The notes under the pieces were generated by a model that did no database searches, was not told the DNA's origin, and saw only the letters and a program-made list of their open reading frames with translations. A stretch of 64,000 nucleotides of DNA, taken from Thiomicrospira pelophila DSM 1534 (GTDB taxonomy: Bacteria > Pseudomonadota > Gammaproteobacteria > Thiomicrospirales > Thiomicrospiraceae). The stretch covers positions 2,044,216-2,108,215 of the forward strand of contig NZ_JOMR01000001.1 of assembly GCF_000711195.1 (NCBI RefSeq). Direction: 5' to 3'. Below, piece by piece: positions 9,803 through 17,612 of this stretch. Within the stretch, counting starts at the first letter, position 1. Every line of letters starts with the position of its first letter. Made by a program: the position numbers and the translations under genes.

Positions 9803-10465
9803 CTACAGGTGTCCGGTCTTAACATAAATTAAGGTTTCTTCTTCTACATATGGGTTATGTAAACTTAAGTGTGGACTCCGTATCCATGTGCCTTTTGGGT
9901 AGCGACCATGCTCATCAATAAACTCGCCTTTAATCACCAAAATTTCTTCACCACCCCAATGACGATGCGGTTGGAATTGTTCGCCGGGTGGCCAATATAC
10001 GAGTGCCGTATGTTCAGTTTGAAAGCTATGTAAACTTAAGACCTCTAAATTACCAATACCAGGTTGCATGATGGCTTGATTCGTATCAAACACCACTTTT
10101 TCCGTATCTTCTGGCGAAAACTGTTCTAATTTCACAAAAATAACACAGCCTTCTTTGGAGTGCGGAGAGTGGATTGATCCAGGCGGGTTGCGTAAATAGG
10201 TGCCAGCCGGATAATCGCCATTTTCATCCGAGAAAATGCCTTCTAACACAAATATTTCTTCACCCAAGCCATGTTGATGCGCAGGAAAATGAGAACCAGA
10301 CAAAAACTGTACGATGCTGGTGGCTCTTCCCGATTCAGCAAATTCTCTTTCTAAGGGTTTGCGCAATACGTTATCAGCCCGGCTACCTAGCCAATCCATG
10401 CTTTCAGTTTGCACAACCACTTTTTGACTAAAGTCCATATTGAGTGCTTCGTCTAAATTAAGCAT
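9803..10465 (-). CDS. ChrR-like bicupin protein
   Basis: A 220-residue protein made of two ChrR-type cupin domains. The first (about 55-115) has the metal-ligand pattern PAHQHGLGEEIFVLEG with a later HSPHS; the second (about 160-215) repeats it as PHRHWGGEEILVIKG with SLHNP. The anti-sigma zinc-binding N-terminal domain of true ChrR is absent, so this is the metal-binding cupin part only, duplicated. Such proteins bind Zn, Mn or Fe; whether it is an enzyme or a sensor is not known. No sigma factor gene is adjacent. It stands alone between a hairpin and the 10.5-12.2 kb operon. Confidence 0.85.
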   Translation of the reverse strand: MLNLDEALNMDFSQKVVVQTESMDWLGSRADNVLRKPLEREFAESGRATSIVQFLSGSHFPAHQHGLGEEIFVLEGIFSDENGDYPAGTYLRNPPGSIHSPHSKEGCVIFVKLEQFSPEDTEKVVFDTNQAIMQPGIGNLEVLSLHSFQTEHTALVYWPPGEQFQPHRHWGGEEILVIKGEFIDEHGRYPKGTWIRSPHLSLHNPYVEEETLIYVKTGHL

Positions 10466-10514
10466 GTAAGAAACCCTTTTTAATAACCTTAAATAAAACC
10501 GGATGGTTTATCCA

Positions 10515-10709
10515 TTACACCAAGAAGACGGCCAACAACACTAACGCACCCGCATATAAACCCAAGGCCAGCGCGTTAGCTTTAAACCATAAGCCAACCG
10601 TTCGGAAAATTTCGCCGGGCGTATATTGCACAAAGGCTAACACAACCATTCCCAATGCGATTACGACCAAAATAGCGGGCACAATTAAGAGCATTTCGTA
10701 CAAACTCAT
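10515..10709 (-). CDS. Small two-helix membrane protein, unknown function
   Basis: A 64-residue protein with two hydrophobic helices, about residues 5-28 and 45-64, separated by a short polar loop. Its start overlaps the stop of the candidate immunity gene by four bases, so it is the last gene of the DsbD_2-RNase-immunity unit. No motif is recognisable. It could belong to the toxin/immunity pair or simply follow it in the operon. Confidence 0.65.
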   Translation of the reverse strand: MSLYEMLLIVPAILVVIALGMVVLAFVQYTPGEIFRTVGLWFKANALALGLYAGALVLLAVFLV

Positions 10710-10990
10710 TCGTCCTCCTGTAGTTGCTTAACTAAACCTTGCAACCAGGCCTGGTGGTCGGCCGGTTGTTGCGATGCCAGATTAGCAGCCAGTAACCACC
10801 AGGCCTGGTGGTGGGTTTCGAGCAACTCGTTTAGCGCTTGCAGTGTTGCTTGGGTTTGATGCGGATTTTCGTGTTTAAACGCCTGAACTCCAGCCTCTTC
10901 GCTATCTTCTTCAATTGCAATATAGGCCGCGAGCAAACTGTGTAACCCTGGCCAGCGTTGTAAAAACTCGTCTTGTTGTTGCCAATCCAT
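10706..10990 (-). CDS. CdiI-like candidate immunity protein
   Basis: A 94-residue acidic, cytoplasmic-looking protein directly after the RNase A-like lipoprotein gene (2-base gap). The pattern FLQRWPGLHSLLAAY at the N-terminus, then an ELLETH stretch in the middle and AWLQGLVKQL at the C-terminus resembles the small CdiI_2-type immunity proteins of contact-dependent inhibition systems (start FP.L..F..AY, end WL..I...L). That resemblance plus the position next to a CdiA-CT RNase-type domain is the basis of the call; I have not been able to run a profile search. The gene contains two CCAGGCCTGG palindromes (10745, 10799), both read Gln-Ala-Trp. Confidence 0.6.
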   Translation of the reverse strand: MDWQQQDEFLQRWPGLHSLLAAYIAIEEDSEEAGVQAFKHENPHQTQATLQALNELLETHHQAWWLLAANLASQQPADHQAWLQGLVKQLQEDE

Positions 10991-10992
10991 GC

Positions 10993-11493
10993 TTAATTAT
11001 CCGGTTGCGGAAACGCCGTCAGCACGTAAAAGCCATCCGCTTTGCGAGCCAACACCACGCGCACCACGGCTTGTTGAGGCACTGGCTGACTTTGTACCCG
11101 CTCGCCTTGTTGCTCTAGCATCGCGCGCGTCATATAGGAGCCATGCGTCGGCACGCGGGCAAAAAAGGCTTGGCGGGCCAAATCCCCATGCCACCAATCC
11201 GCGACTTCAGCGCGCTTTAGATTTAATACCGCGTTGACCGAGGCTTCAGCCATCGTTAGAGAACTAAAAGTCGAAACCGTTTTGAGGCGCTTATTTTTTT
11301 GTAACCGTTCCATTAAATAAGCGTCGGTTTTACCGACATGCCGCGCGATGGTGTGACCGTGGGTTTCATGTTCGGAAAGTACAACATGAATCGGTAAACG
11401 CGAGTCTCCCGGCCCACCGACTTCAGTAGGTTGATTATCACTGCAACCGAGTAATAACAAACTGAATAAACTAAGCAATATCCAATGTTTCAT
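10993..11493 (-). CDS. Lipoprotein with a CdiA-CT-type RNase A domain
   Basis: A 166-residue predicted lipoprotein. I choose the ATG at 11493 because AAAGGAAA precedes it and the signal peptide begins there (MKHWILLSLFSLLLLGC, modified cysteine 17). Residues about 41-163 match the bacterial RNase A-like domain of CdiA toxins: GHTIARHVGKTDAYLMERL (candidate catalytic His47/His52 and Arg), STFSSLTMAEASVNAVL, then VVRVVLARKADGFYVLTAFP (conserved Thr-Ala-Phe/Tyr-Pro end). In known members the domain is the C-terminal warhead of very large CdiA or similar exoproteins; here it is alone behind a lipobox. The next gene looks like a CdiI-type immunity protein. An inactive or resident periplasmic role cannot be excluded. 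Confidence 0.75.
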   Translation of the reverse strand: MKHWILLSLFSLLLLGCSDNQPTEVGGPGDSRLPIHVVLSEHETHGHTIARHVGKTDAYLMERLQKNKRLKTVSTFSSLTMAEASVNAVLNLKRAEVADWWHGDLARQAFFARVPTHGSYMTRAMLEQQGERVQSQPVPQQAVVRVVLARKADGFYVLTAFPQPDN

Positions 11494-11506
11494 CTGTTTT
11501 CCTTTT

Positions 11507-12202
11507 TTAAGGTGCAATATTTAAACTCAAGCCTAAATAAATTTGCCAGCCGCCCATTAACATCACCGATAGACCCGCTAAACGTTTCACCCAAAGTGTG
11601 CGCGCCAGACGGGTGAAATAAAACGCAAACACGCCCATTAACATTAAGTTGGGCAAGGTGCCGAGGCCAAACGCCAGCATCACCAAAGCCCCTTGAGTCA
11701 TAGACGCCGCGCTGAACGCCATAATGAGCACGCTATAAACCAAACCGCACGGCAACCATCCCCAAACCAATCCATACAACCAGGCCTGCGGTAGCGTTTT
11801 TACGGGCGTTAGTTTTTGGGTATAGGGTTGCAAGCGTTGCCATAATGCACCGCCAACACGTTCAATCACAATCACACCGTGCCACCAACCAGCCAAATAT
11901 AAACCCAAGGCGATCATAAACAGACCCGCAAAAACTTGTAAGGCTTGTTGAAAGGGTAAAAACGGCACGAGGCTACTAAGCGAAGCGGCAAACAACCCAA
12001 TCAATGCTCCTGCGATCATATAGCTGCTGATGCGCCCGAGGTTATAGGCGAGTTGATAAGGTAACATGCGCCACTGACTAACTTGGTGTTTCGGCGATAA
12101 GCTAAAAGTTAAAGTACCCACCACGCCGCCACACATTCCTAAACAATGTACCCCGCCGAGTAAGCCAACAATAAACGCACTAATAAATAAGGATTCAAAC
12201 AC
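11507..12202 (-). CDS. Sulfite exporter TauE/SafE-like (DsbD_2) membrane protein
   Basis: A 231-residue six-helix inner-membrane protein of the DsbD_2/TauE-SafE family that is frequent near cbb3 oxidase maturation genes. The first helix carries GLLGGVHCLGMCGGVVG, with the paired cysteines typical of the subfamily thought to move copper or reductant; a second LPCGLVY motif lies near residue 150. It begins exactly at the end of comM (start overlaps the comM stop), so before the transposon arrived it was probably in one transcript with ubiK-comM. The cco genes themselves are 40 kb away in this window. Confidence 0.8.
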   Translation of the reverse strand: MFESLFISAFIVGLLGGVHCLGMCGGVVGTLTFSLSPKHQVSQWRMLPYQLAYNLGRISSYMIAGALIGLFAASLSSLVPFLPFQQALQVFAGLFMIALGLYLAGWWHGVIVIERVGGALWQRLQPYTQKLTPVKTLPQAWLYGLVWGWLPCGLVYSVLIMAFSAASMTQGALVMLAFGLGTLPNLMLMGVFAFYFTRLARTLWVKRLAGLSVMLMGGWQIYLGLSLNIAP

Positions 12203-12869
12203 TAAGCTAACCCTTGACGTTCGAGGCTTCGATAGCCCAAGGCTTCGGCTAAATGTTGGTTTTCTACCGATTCGGACGAGGCCATATCCGCTAAGGTGCG
12301 AGCGATGCGTAAAATTTTATGATAACTGCGTGCGGACAACCCTAAACGCTCTATGCCTTGTTTTAAAAAAGCTTGCGCCTCATCGCTTAAAGCAACCTGT
12401 TGCTCAAGTTGCGACACCGAAAGCTCGGCATTTAAACAACCCTGGCGTTGGATTTGACGCGCGCGAACTTGCGACACACGAACACGTACTTGGGCACTGG
12501 TTTCAGCATTTTCGTCTGGTGCGGCGGTAAGCTGATCGACTTCGACAGCGGGCACTTGCAGATGCAGATCTATACGATCCAATATCGGGCCGGAGATTTT
12601 GCGTTGATAACGCGCGATTTGATCTGGCGTGTCTTTACACCTTGGATCGTCGGCAAAAAAACCACTCGGGCTTGGGTTGAATGCACCAATAAATAAGGTA
12701 TCACACGGAAAAGTGATGTGTTGTTTGACGCGTGCGATATGCACTTGTTTGGTTTCTAAGGGTTCGCGTAAGGCTTCCAACACATCACGATTAAACTCGG
12801 GCATTTCATCGAAAAAAATGAGCCCATAATGGGCAAGCGATAACGCGCCGGGTTTCGGATTTTGACCGC
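12202..12869 (-). pseudogene. comM: comM, 3' part, cut off by transposon
   Basis: C-terminal 221 codons of the AAA+ protein ComM (YifB/magnesium chelatase-like), which helps branch migration of DNA taken up in natural transformation. The visible part starts at GQNPKPGALSLAHYG and contains the Walker B region LIFFDEMPEFNRDVLEALREP, the arginine finger stretch SGPILDRIDLHLQVP and the C-terminal Mg-chelatase domain ending YRSLERQGLA. An in-frame ATG at 12909 inside the transposon end could in principle give a 235-residue product without the Walker A, which would not be functional. Joined to the 5' part at 29847-30692, minus one ACCGC copy, it gives a 502-residue frame with no shift. Confidence 0.95.
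12865..12869. repeat. Target site duplication ACCGC, tnsA side
   Basis: ACCGC immediately before TGTCATTT, matching the copy at 29847-29851. Removing the element and one copy restores a continuous comM frame (Ile-Ile-Gly-Gly-Gly-Gln-Asn-Pro). Confidence 0.97.
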
Positions 12870-13004
12870 TGTCATTTCTAGAAATAAATGCTACACTTCT
12901 TACCATCAATCAACACCTTAGCATTAAATTTACAAAATTAAGCTCTACAAAAAGACATGATTAAGTTCTACCAAGCTTCGATCATACAGAAATAAGCTCT
13001 AACA
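12870..13004. repeat. Transposon end, tnsA side: terminal repeat and four TnsB-type sites
   Basis: After TGTCATTT there are four related motifs in the same orientation, near 12881-12896 (AAATAAATGCTAC), 12934-12949 (AAATTAAGCTCTAC), 12957-12972 (GATTAAGTTCTAC) and 12988-13003 (AAATAAGCTCTAA). They share an A/T-rich block followed by CTCTAC or a close variant, as expected for TnsB binding sites of a Tn7-type end. The array stops just before tnsA, so transposase binding could also repress the operon promoter. Confidence 0.85.
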
Positions 13005-13028
13005 AATCACAGGGGTTTATAAAAGCCA

Positions 13029-13730
13029 ATGCACAACATACAACCAGTAAGAAAACATCTAACAGTTTACGGCAGTATATCCGGCAACTACCCTTTTCGA
13101 AATGAAAAGATTATTTGGTTCGAATCACAGCTTGAAAAGCATTTCCTACGAAAGCTTGAGTTTAACGATGCTGTCCTTGACGTAGTTACACAACCCGTTG
13201 AGATTCCATATACCACGGAAAAAGGCAATAAAAGCACCTATACACCCGACATGTTAATCATTTTTTCTTCTCGTGGATTTTACCATCCTGAGAGCACACC
13301 TAAGCCAATTCTTGCTGAAATCAAACCCCACAAAAAGCTCAAAGAAAATTGGCCTGATCTTAGAACTAAATTTAAGGCTGGCCTAGCTTACGCAAAAGAG
13401 CAAGGTTGGCTGTTCCATATCTATGATGAAAAGCGTATTCACGACCAATATCTTGAGAACCTTAACTACCTAAAGCGGTTTAATAAAGGACAGTACAATC
13501 AGGATATCCTTGACCAGTTAGTTGATACGCTGGAGAAAATCGGCCATTGCAAGGTCAACGAGTTAGCGGCCTATCTCTTCAAGTCCGAAACAAACCTATT
13601 GATTGGTATTCAGCATACTTGGAACTTAATCGCCAAAAAGAAAATTTCTTGCGAGATGAATCAACCGTTATCTAACAATACAGTGATCTGGGTAAATAAC
13701 CCGGAAGCGACTTATTATGGAGGTATTTAG
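13029..13730 (+). CDS. tnsA: TnsA-like endonuclease subunit of the transposase
   Basis: Cuts the 5' ends of the element so that Tn7-type cut-and-paste occurs. 233 residues. The restriction-enzyme-like active site is visible as E32 (IWFESQLEKHF), D74 (YTPDMLII) and the E97-x-K99 pair (ILAEIKPHKKL), with Q55-P before the Asp. A C-terminal helical region follows (TnsA C-terminal winged helix). It is the first gene of the operon; its last codons contain the GGAGG ribosome binding site for tnsB, two bases downstream. Confidence 0.95.
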   Translation: MHNIQPVRKHLTVYGSISGNYPFRNEKIIWFESQLEKHFLRKLEFNDAVLDVVTQPVEIPYTTEKGNKSTYTPDMLIIFSSRGFYHPESTPKPILAEIKPHKKLKENWPDLRTKFKAGLAYAKEQGWLFHIYDEKRIHDQYLENLNYLKRFNKGQYNQDILDQLVDTLEKIGHCKVNELAAYLFKSETNLLIGIQHTWNLIAKKKISCEMNQPLSNNTVIWVNNPEATYYGGI

Positions 13731-13732
13731 TT

Positions 13733-15619
13733 ATGACAGTCGGTGTAACCTTGGATCGAAGGCGCGTAACAATTAAAAAAGGGTCAATTGTTCAGAAAGG
13801 CAAACAGCAGTACATAATCACGGATGTGATCAGTTTTTCAGAGGCTGTCGGTCAAAACCTCGATAATAATCGTGCAAAACTTCTCAACATTGATGAACTG
13901 TCACCTGTAGACAATCCCGCACTAGAAGCAAAGCTTTCAAAGGATGACTCCGACATACCGGATGAACATTGGCAGATTGCTTATAACCGTTTCGAAATCA
14001 TAGAACCGTTAGTTAAAAAATCATCCAGATCTGAAATAGAATCCATCGCTAATGAACACGGGGTTCACTACACCACTATCTACAACTGGCTAAGAGCATA
14101 TCGAGAGTCTAATTCAATCAGTGCCCTCATTCCAGATAAACGTGGTTGGAAGCCAAACAAGTCTCGACTTCCTAAAACACTCGAAGATATTATTGAGGAG
14201 GGAATCAACAATTTCTATTTAACCACTCAAAAGCCAACCATTTCTAAAGTTGTTCAGTACATCATGGCAACTTGCCAAAGAAAGGGAATAGATGCCCCGC
14301 ACCCAAACACCATTCGAAACCGAATTAACGACATATCGCTATATAAGCGTATGCGGAACCGGGGTCAGAAAGATTTAATTAAAGACAAGCTCTCACCAGC
14401 GGTAAAAGAATTCCCGGGCGCAGATTATCCTCTTGCTTACGTGCAAATCGACCACACCAAGCTCGATATCATTTTAGTAGATGAAGAGCACCGCGAACCC
14501 ATAGGACGTCCTTGGATAACACTCGCTGTTGATGTTTTCAGCCGAGTCATAACGGGTTACTACTTAAGTCTTGACGCACCCAGCACCACATCGGTAGCTA
14601 TGTGTACCACCATGTCGATTTTGCCTAAAAACAAAAAGCTTATAGACCTAGATATTGATGCCACTTGGGATGTCTGGGGGATGATGGACTCTATACACAC
14701 AGATAACGGTGCAGACTTCCGAACGACCGACTTACAAAGAGCGTGTCTTAAGTATGGAATTAACTGGGAGTACCGCCCAATTGGTGGTAAACAGTTTGGC
14801 GGACATATTGAGCGTTTAATTGGTTCTCTAAACAAAGAGATTCACACTTTACCTGGTGCCACATTTTCAAATGTCAGTCAGCGTGGATCGTATGATTCAG
14901 ACAAAGAGTCATCTCTCACATTTGCTGAACTTGAAAAATGGATTGTGACCTGGATTACTAAAGTCTACCACCACCAAAAACATTCTGAGCTGCGTATGTC
15001 ACCTCTTCAAAAATGGGAAGATGGAATCTGGGGCACTCTAGCTGAGCCCGGAGTTGGCCTTAGAGATAAGCCTAGTGATGAAGATACTTTAATAATTGAT
15101 TTTCTACCTGAGTTCGAACGCACCATTCAACGAAACGGTATTTCAATAGACTCTCTTTATTATTACAGCGATGTACTCCGAATCTGGATTGGTTCTAAAG
15201 GGGACGATGGTAAAACACCTCGTAAATTTATATTTAAGCGCGACCCAAGGGATATTTCATATATCTGGTTCTATGAACCTAAACTTAAAAAGTATTTCAA
15301 AATACCTACCGGCCGACAAGAAATCCCGCCCATCAGCCTTTGGGAATATCGTGCAGTTCAAGAGTATCTGAATACTCAGAATAAAAAACCGTCCAACCAA
15401 ATAGCCATTTATGATGCTATCTATGAGTTGCGCCAACAAGCCGATGAGGCTCGCAAAAGAACCAAGAAGACACGACGGATAAGCACTCAGAAAAAACTGC
15501 ATGAGAAAACCGCCGTTACACAGACATTGGCGCCATCACCTGAGACAAGTAGAGCTAATCCATCATTTGATGATGATTTGTGGAGCCAGGATATAGAAAG
15601 CTTTGAGGACATCAGATGA
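13733..15619 (+). CDS. tnsB: TnsB-like DDE transposase
   Basis: Recognises the ends and joins the 3' strands to target DNA. 628 residues. An N-terminal helix-turn-helix region (NEHGVHYTTIYNWLRAYRE) is followed by the Mu/rve integrase core with catalytic D240 (QIDHTKLDI), D324 (HTDNGADF) and E360 (GGHIERLIGS); the last two are 35 residues apart as in DD(35)E enzymes. Then a beta-barrel Mu-type C-terminal domain and a charged tail. It ends in an ATGA overlap with tnsC. All catalytic residues are present, so it should be active. Confidence 0.97.
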   Translation: MTVGVTLDRRRVTIKKGSIVQKGKQQYIITDVISFSEAVGQNLDNNRAKLLNIDELSPVDNPALEAKLSKDDSDIPDEHWQIAYNRFEIIEPLVKKSSRSEIESIANEHGVHYTTIYNWLRAYRESNSISALIPDKRGWKPNKSRLPKTLEDIIEEGINNFYLTTQKPTISKVVQYIMATCQRKGIDAPHPNTIRNRINDISLYKRMRNRGQKDLIKDKLSPAVKEFPGADYPLAYVQIDHTKLDIILVDEEHREPIGRPWITLAVDVFSRVITGYYLSLDAPSTTSVAMCTTMSILPKNKKLIDLDIDATWDVWGMMDSIHTDNGADFRTTDLQRACLKYGINWEYRPIGGKQFGGHIERLIGSLNKEIHTLPGATFSNVSQRGSYDSDKESSLTFAELEKWIVTWITKVYHHQKHSELRMSPLQKWEDGIWGTLAEPGVGLRDKPSDEDTLIIDFLPEFERTIQRNGISIDSLYYYSDVLRIWIGSKGDDGKTPRKFIFKRDPRDISYIWFYEPKLKKYFKIPTGRQEIPPISLWEYRAVQEYLNTQNKKPSNQIAIYDAIYELRQQADEARKRTKKTRRISTQKKLHEKTAVTQTLAPSPETSRANPSFDDDLWSQDIESFEDIR

Positions 15620-16545
15620 CTACTGACACAATTGAACAGAATTACCCCCACTTACTTGAACGCATTCGTCCAGTTGTTGACCTTCCTGATAAAGAACGTC
15701 TTTTCTTTATTGAGGAAGACCACTGGATTGGTTATGACAGAGCCCAAAAGATTCTCAATCTTCTTGAAGATTTACTAGCTCGACCCAAAAAAGTTAGGCC
15801 ACAAAGTCTGTTGATTGTTGGTGATCCAAACATGGGTAAAACCACAATTATTCTGGAATTTGTAAAGCGCCACTATACTGAGGTAATCGAAGAGCCTGAC
15901 TCATCATTTAAGGTCGTTAAAAAACCGGTCATCAATATTGCTGCGCCCACCTCAAGTGACGAGAAGTCTCTTTTCATTGCAATTTTAGATCACTTTTTTG
16001 CACCATTTAGGCCGACAGACCCTAAAGCGAAGCTCCGACAACAAGCTATTCACTTGATGCAACGGTTTCAAACCAGAATGCTGATAATAGATGAGCTTCA
16101 CAACTTTTTATCAGGAGGCCCGGCCGGCCAACGAGAATCTATGATTGCATTAAAAAACCTAAGCAATGAACTAGGCTTGAGCATCGTTGGAGTTGGCACT
16201 AAAGATGCGGTTCAGGTTCTTCACACCGACCCTCAGCATGCAAGCCGATTTGATGTCGCTGAACTTCCTAAATGGGACTTAGATACAAATTTTTTAAAGC
16301 TATTAGCCAGCTATGAAAAGTTGTTGCCAATAAAGTATGAATCAGACTTAAAGTCTAAGGAGCTAGCGACCACACTATATCAAATATCTAGTGGAAATCT
16401 CGGGGACTTAAACAAGCTTTTAGTCGCCTGCGCTAAAAGCGCCATTGAGACAGGTGAAGAAAAAATTACACATGCAATAATCATGAGTCATAAAGATATC
16501 AAGCCGACTAAAGGGCAACGAAACATTCGGTATATCGATCTATGA
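15616..16545 (+). CDS. tnsC: TnsC/TniB-like AAA+ regulator
   Basis: ATPase that links target selection to the transposase. 309 residues, shorter than Tn7 TnsC (about 555) and close to TniB. Walker A is LIVGDPNMGKTTI at about residue 74, Walker B MLIIDELHNFLSG at about 155, with sensor and arginine-finger region SRFDVAELPKWD near 210. It overlaps tnsB upstream and tniQ downstream by four bases each, a fully coupled operon. Confidence 0.95.
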   Translation: MTTDTIEQNYPHLLERIRPVVDLPDKERLFFIEEDHWIGYDRAQKILNLLEDLLARPKKVRPQSLLIVGDPNMGKTTIILEFVKRHYTEVIEEPDSSFKVVKKPVINIAAPTSSDEKSLFIAILDHFFAPFRPTDPKAKLRQQAIHLMQRFQTRMLIIDELHNFLSGGPAGQRESMIALKNLSNELGLSIVGVGTKDAVQVLHTDPQHASRFDVAELPKWDLDTNFLKLLASYEKLLPIKYESDLKSKELATTLYQISSGNLGDLNKLLVACAKSAIETGEEKITHAIIMSHKDIKPTKGQRNIRYIDL

Positions 16546-17612
16546 AAACACCATACTGGCCCATTCAAATACCGATTGAGCCAGATGAGCTGCTGAGCTC
16601 ATGGTTAATTAGAACCTCGCTTGAAAATGGCTCTGATCCGATGACTTGGACATGGTACTTTTGGGGGAAGTGGAGAGCCTGGATCGCCGACTTTGATAGG
16701 CACTGTGATGACGAAAAACTTCAACGCATCTCTTTTGGTCCTTTTAACCTTGAACGGTTACGAAATGCGACTCTCTACCCAACCGTTCAGCAACTCACTA
16801 CCCGGGAACTTCACCCCAATACGAACTGGCTATGGGTTATTCCACAAGGTTCACGTAACCGAGAGCGCAGCGTCGGGATGAGATTTTGCCCGGAGTGCTT
16901 AAAAGATGGTACACCTTATTTTCGAAAGTCTTGGCGTTTGGCTTGGAATCATTCCTGCCCTAAGCATAAGCTGCTACTTATTAATCAATGCCCAAAATGT
17001 GGATTACCTATCAGTCCCCATAAAGCATCTCAAGATCAAACGGATATTTGCATTTGTCTGAGATGCCAATTTGATTTAAGAACGGCAAATACAATTCAGA
17101 CTTCAGATGAGGCCTTATCCGCTCAAGAAATCCTTTCTCATGCGATTAATGAAGATGATTCCTTGCCCTGGGATACTAAAACTCCAGCTGAACTGTTTGA
17201 AACGGTTCATCTCATATTGGGACTTTTTCAATATGCGACAAGGCGCACAGACACAATCAAAAAATTTAGGGAAGAATTAGGTCTCCCTATTTGTATGGAT
17301 GCTAGATTAAGCGGCCATGGTATTGAACAACTATCACCAGAGTCGACGAGCTCCTTATTCATAAGTTTAAACAGTTTAATGAAGTTAGGCATTGATGAAC
17401 TTATCGAGTTATTTATTGAAACTGGAGTTACACAAAACGCCTTATTTCGCAAAAGCCCCCTTACCAACGACACTTTAAAAGTTATTGCCTATCAACTAAC
17501 CACCAACGAGAACAGCTCCTCATCCACTAGGATTAGTACAGAAAGGATAATCAAGCCTAGGTCGAAATCAGATGTTCTAAAGATGTGGGAAGACCTGCAA
17601 AGGTATTTATGA
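16542..17612 (+). CDS. tniQ: TniQ/TnsD-like target-site protein
   Basis: 356-residue TniQ-domain protein. By family it recognises the attachment site and recruits TnsC, so it is the likely reason the element is in comM. The N-terminus PIEPDELLSSWLIRTS is typical TniQ. A zinc-binding part follows from about residue 113: CPECLKDG, CPKHKLLLINQCPKCG, then CICLRCQFDL, giving paired knuckles. It is shorter than Tn7 TnsD (about 508), with a reduced C-terminal DNA-binding part. Its stop overlaps the start of the next gene. Confidence 0.92.
   Translation: MKTPYWPIQIPIEPDELLSSWLIRTSLENGSDPMTWTWYFWGKWRAWIADFDRHCDDEKLQRISFGPFNLERLRNATLYPTVQQLTTRELHPNTNWLWVIPQGSRNRERSVGMRFCPECLKDGTPYFRKSWRLAWNHSCPKHKLLLINQCPKCGLPISPHKASQDQTDICICLRCQFDLRTANTIQTSDEALSAQEILSHAINEDDSLPWDTKTPAELFETVHLILGLFQYATRRTDTIKKFREELGLPICMDARLSGHGIEQLSPESTSSLFISLNSLMKLGIDELIELFIETGVTQNALFRKSPLTNDTLKVIAYQLTTNENSSSSTRISTERIIKPRSKSDVLKMWEDLQRYL

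Noticed and set aside
10997..11237. Open frames on both strands overlapping the RNase A-like lipoprotein gene
   Set aside because: Composition is Ala/Arg-rich shadow; the lipoprotein frame has signal peptide, ribosome binding site and domain match.
12202..12909. A complete 235-residue gene starting at ATG 12909
   Set aside because: The first 13 codons lie in the transposon end; the rest is the C-terminal half of comM without its Walker A. It is a truncated gene, not a new one.
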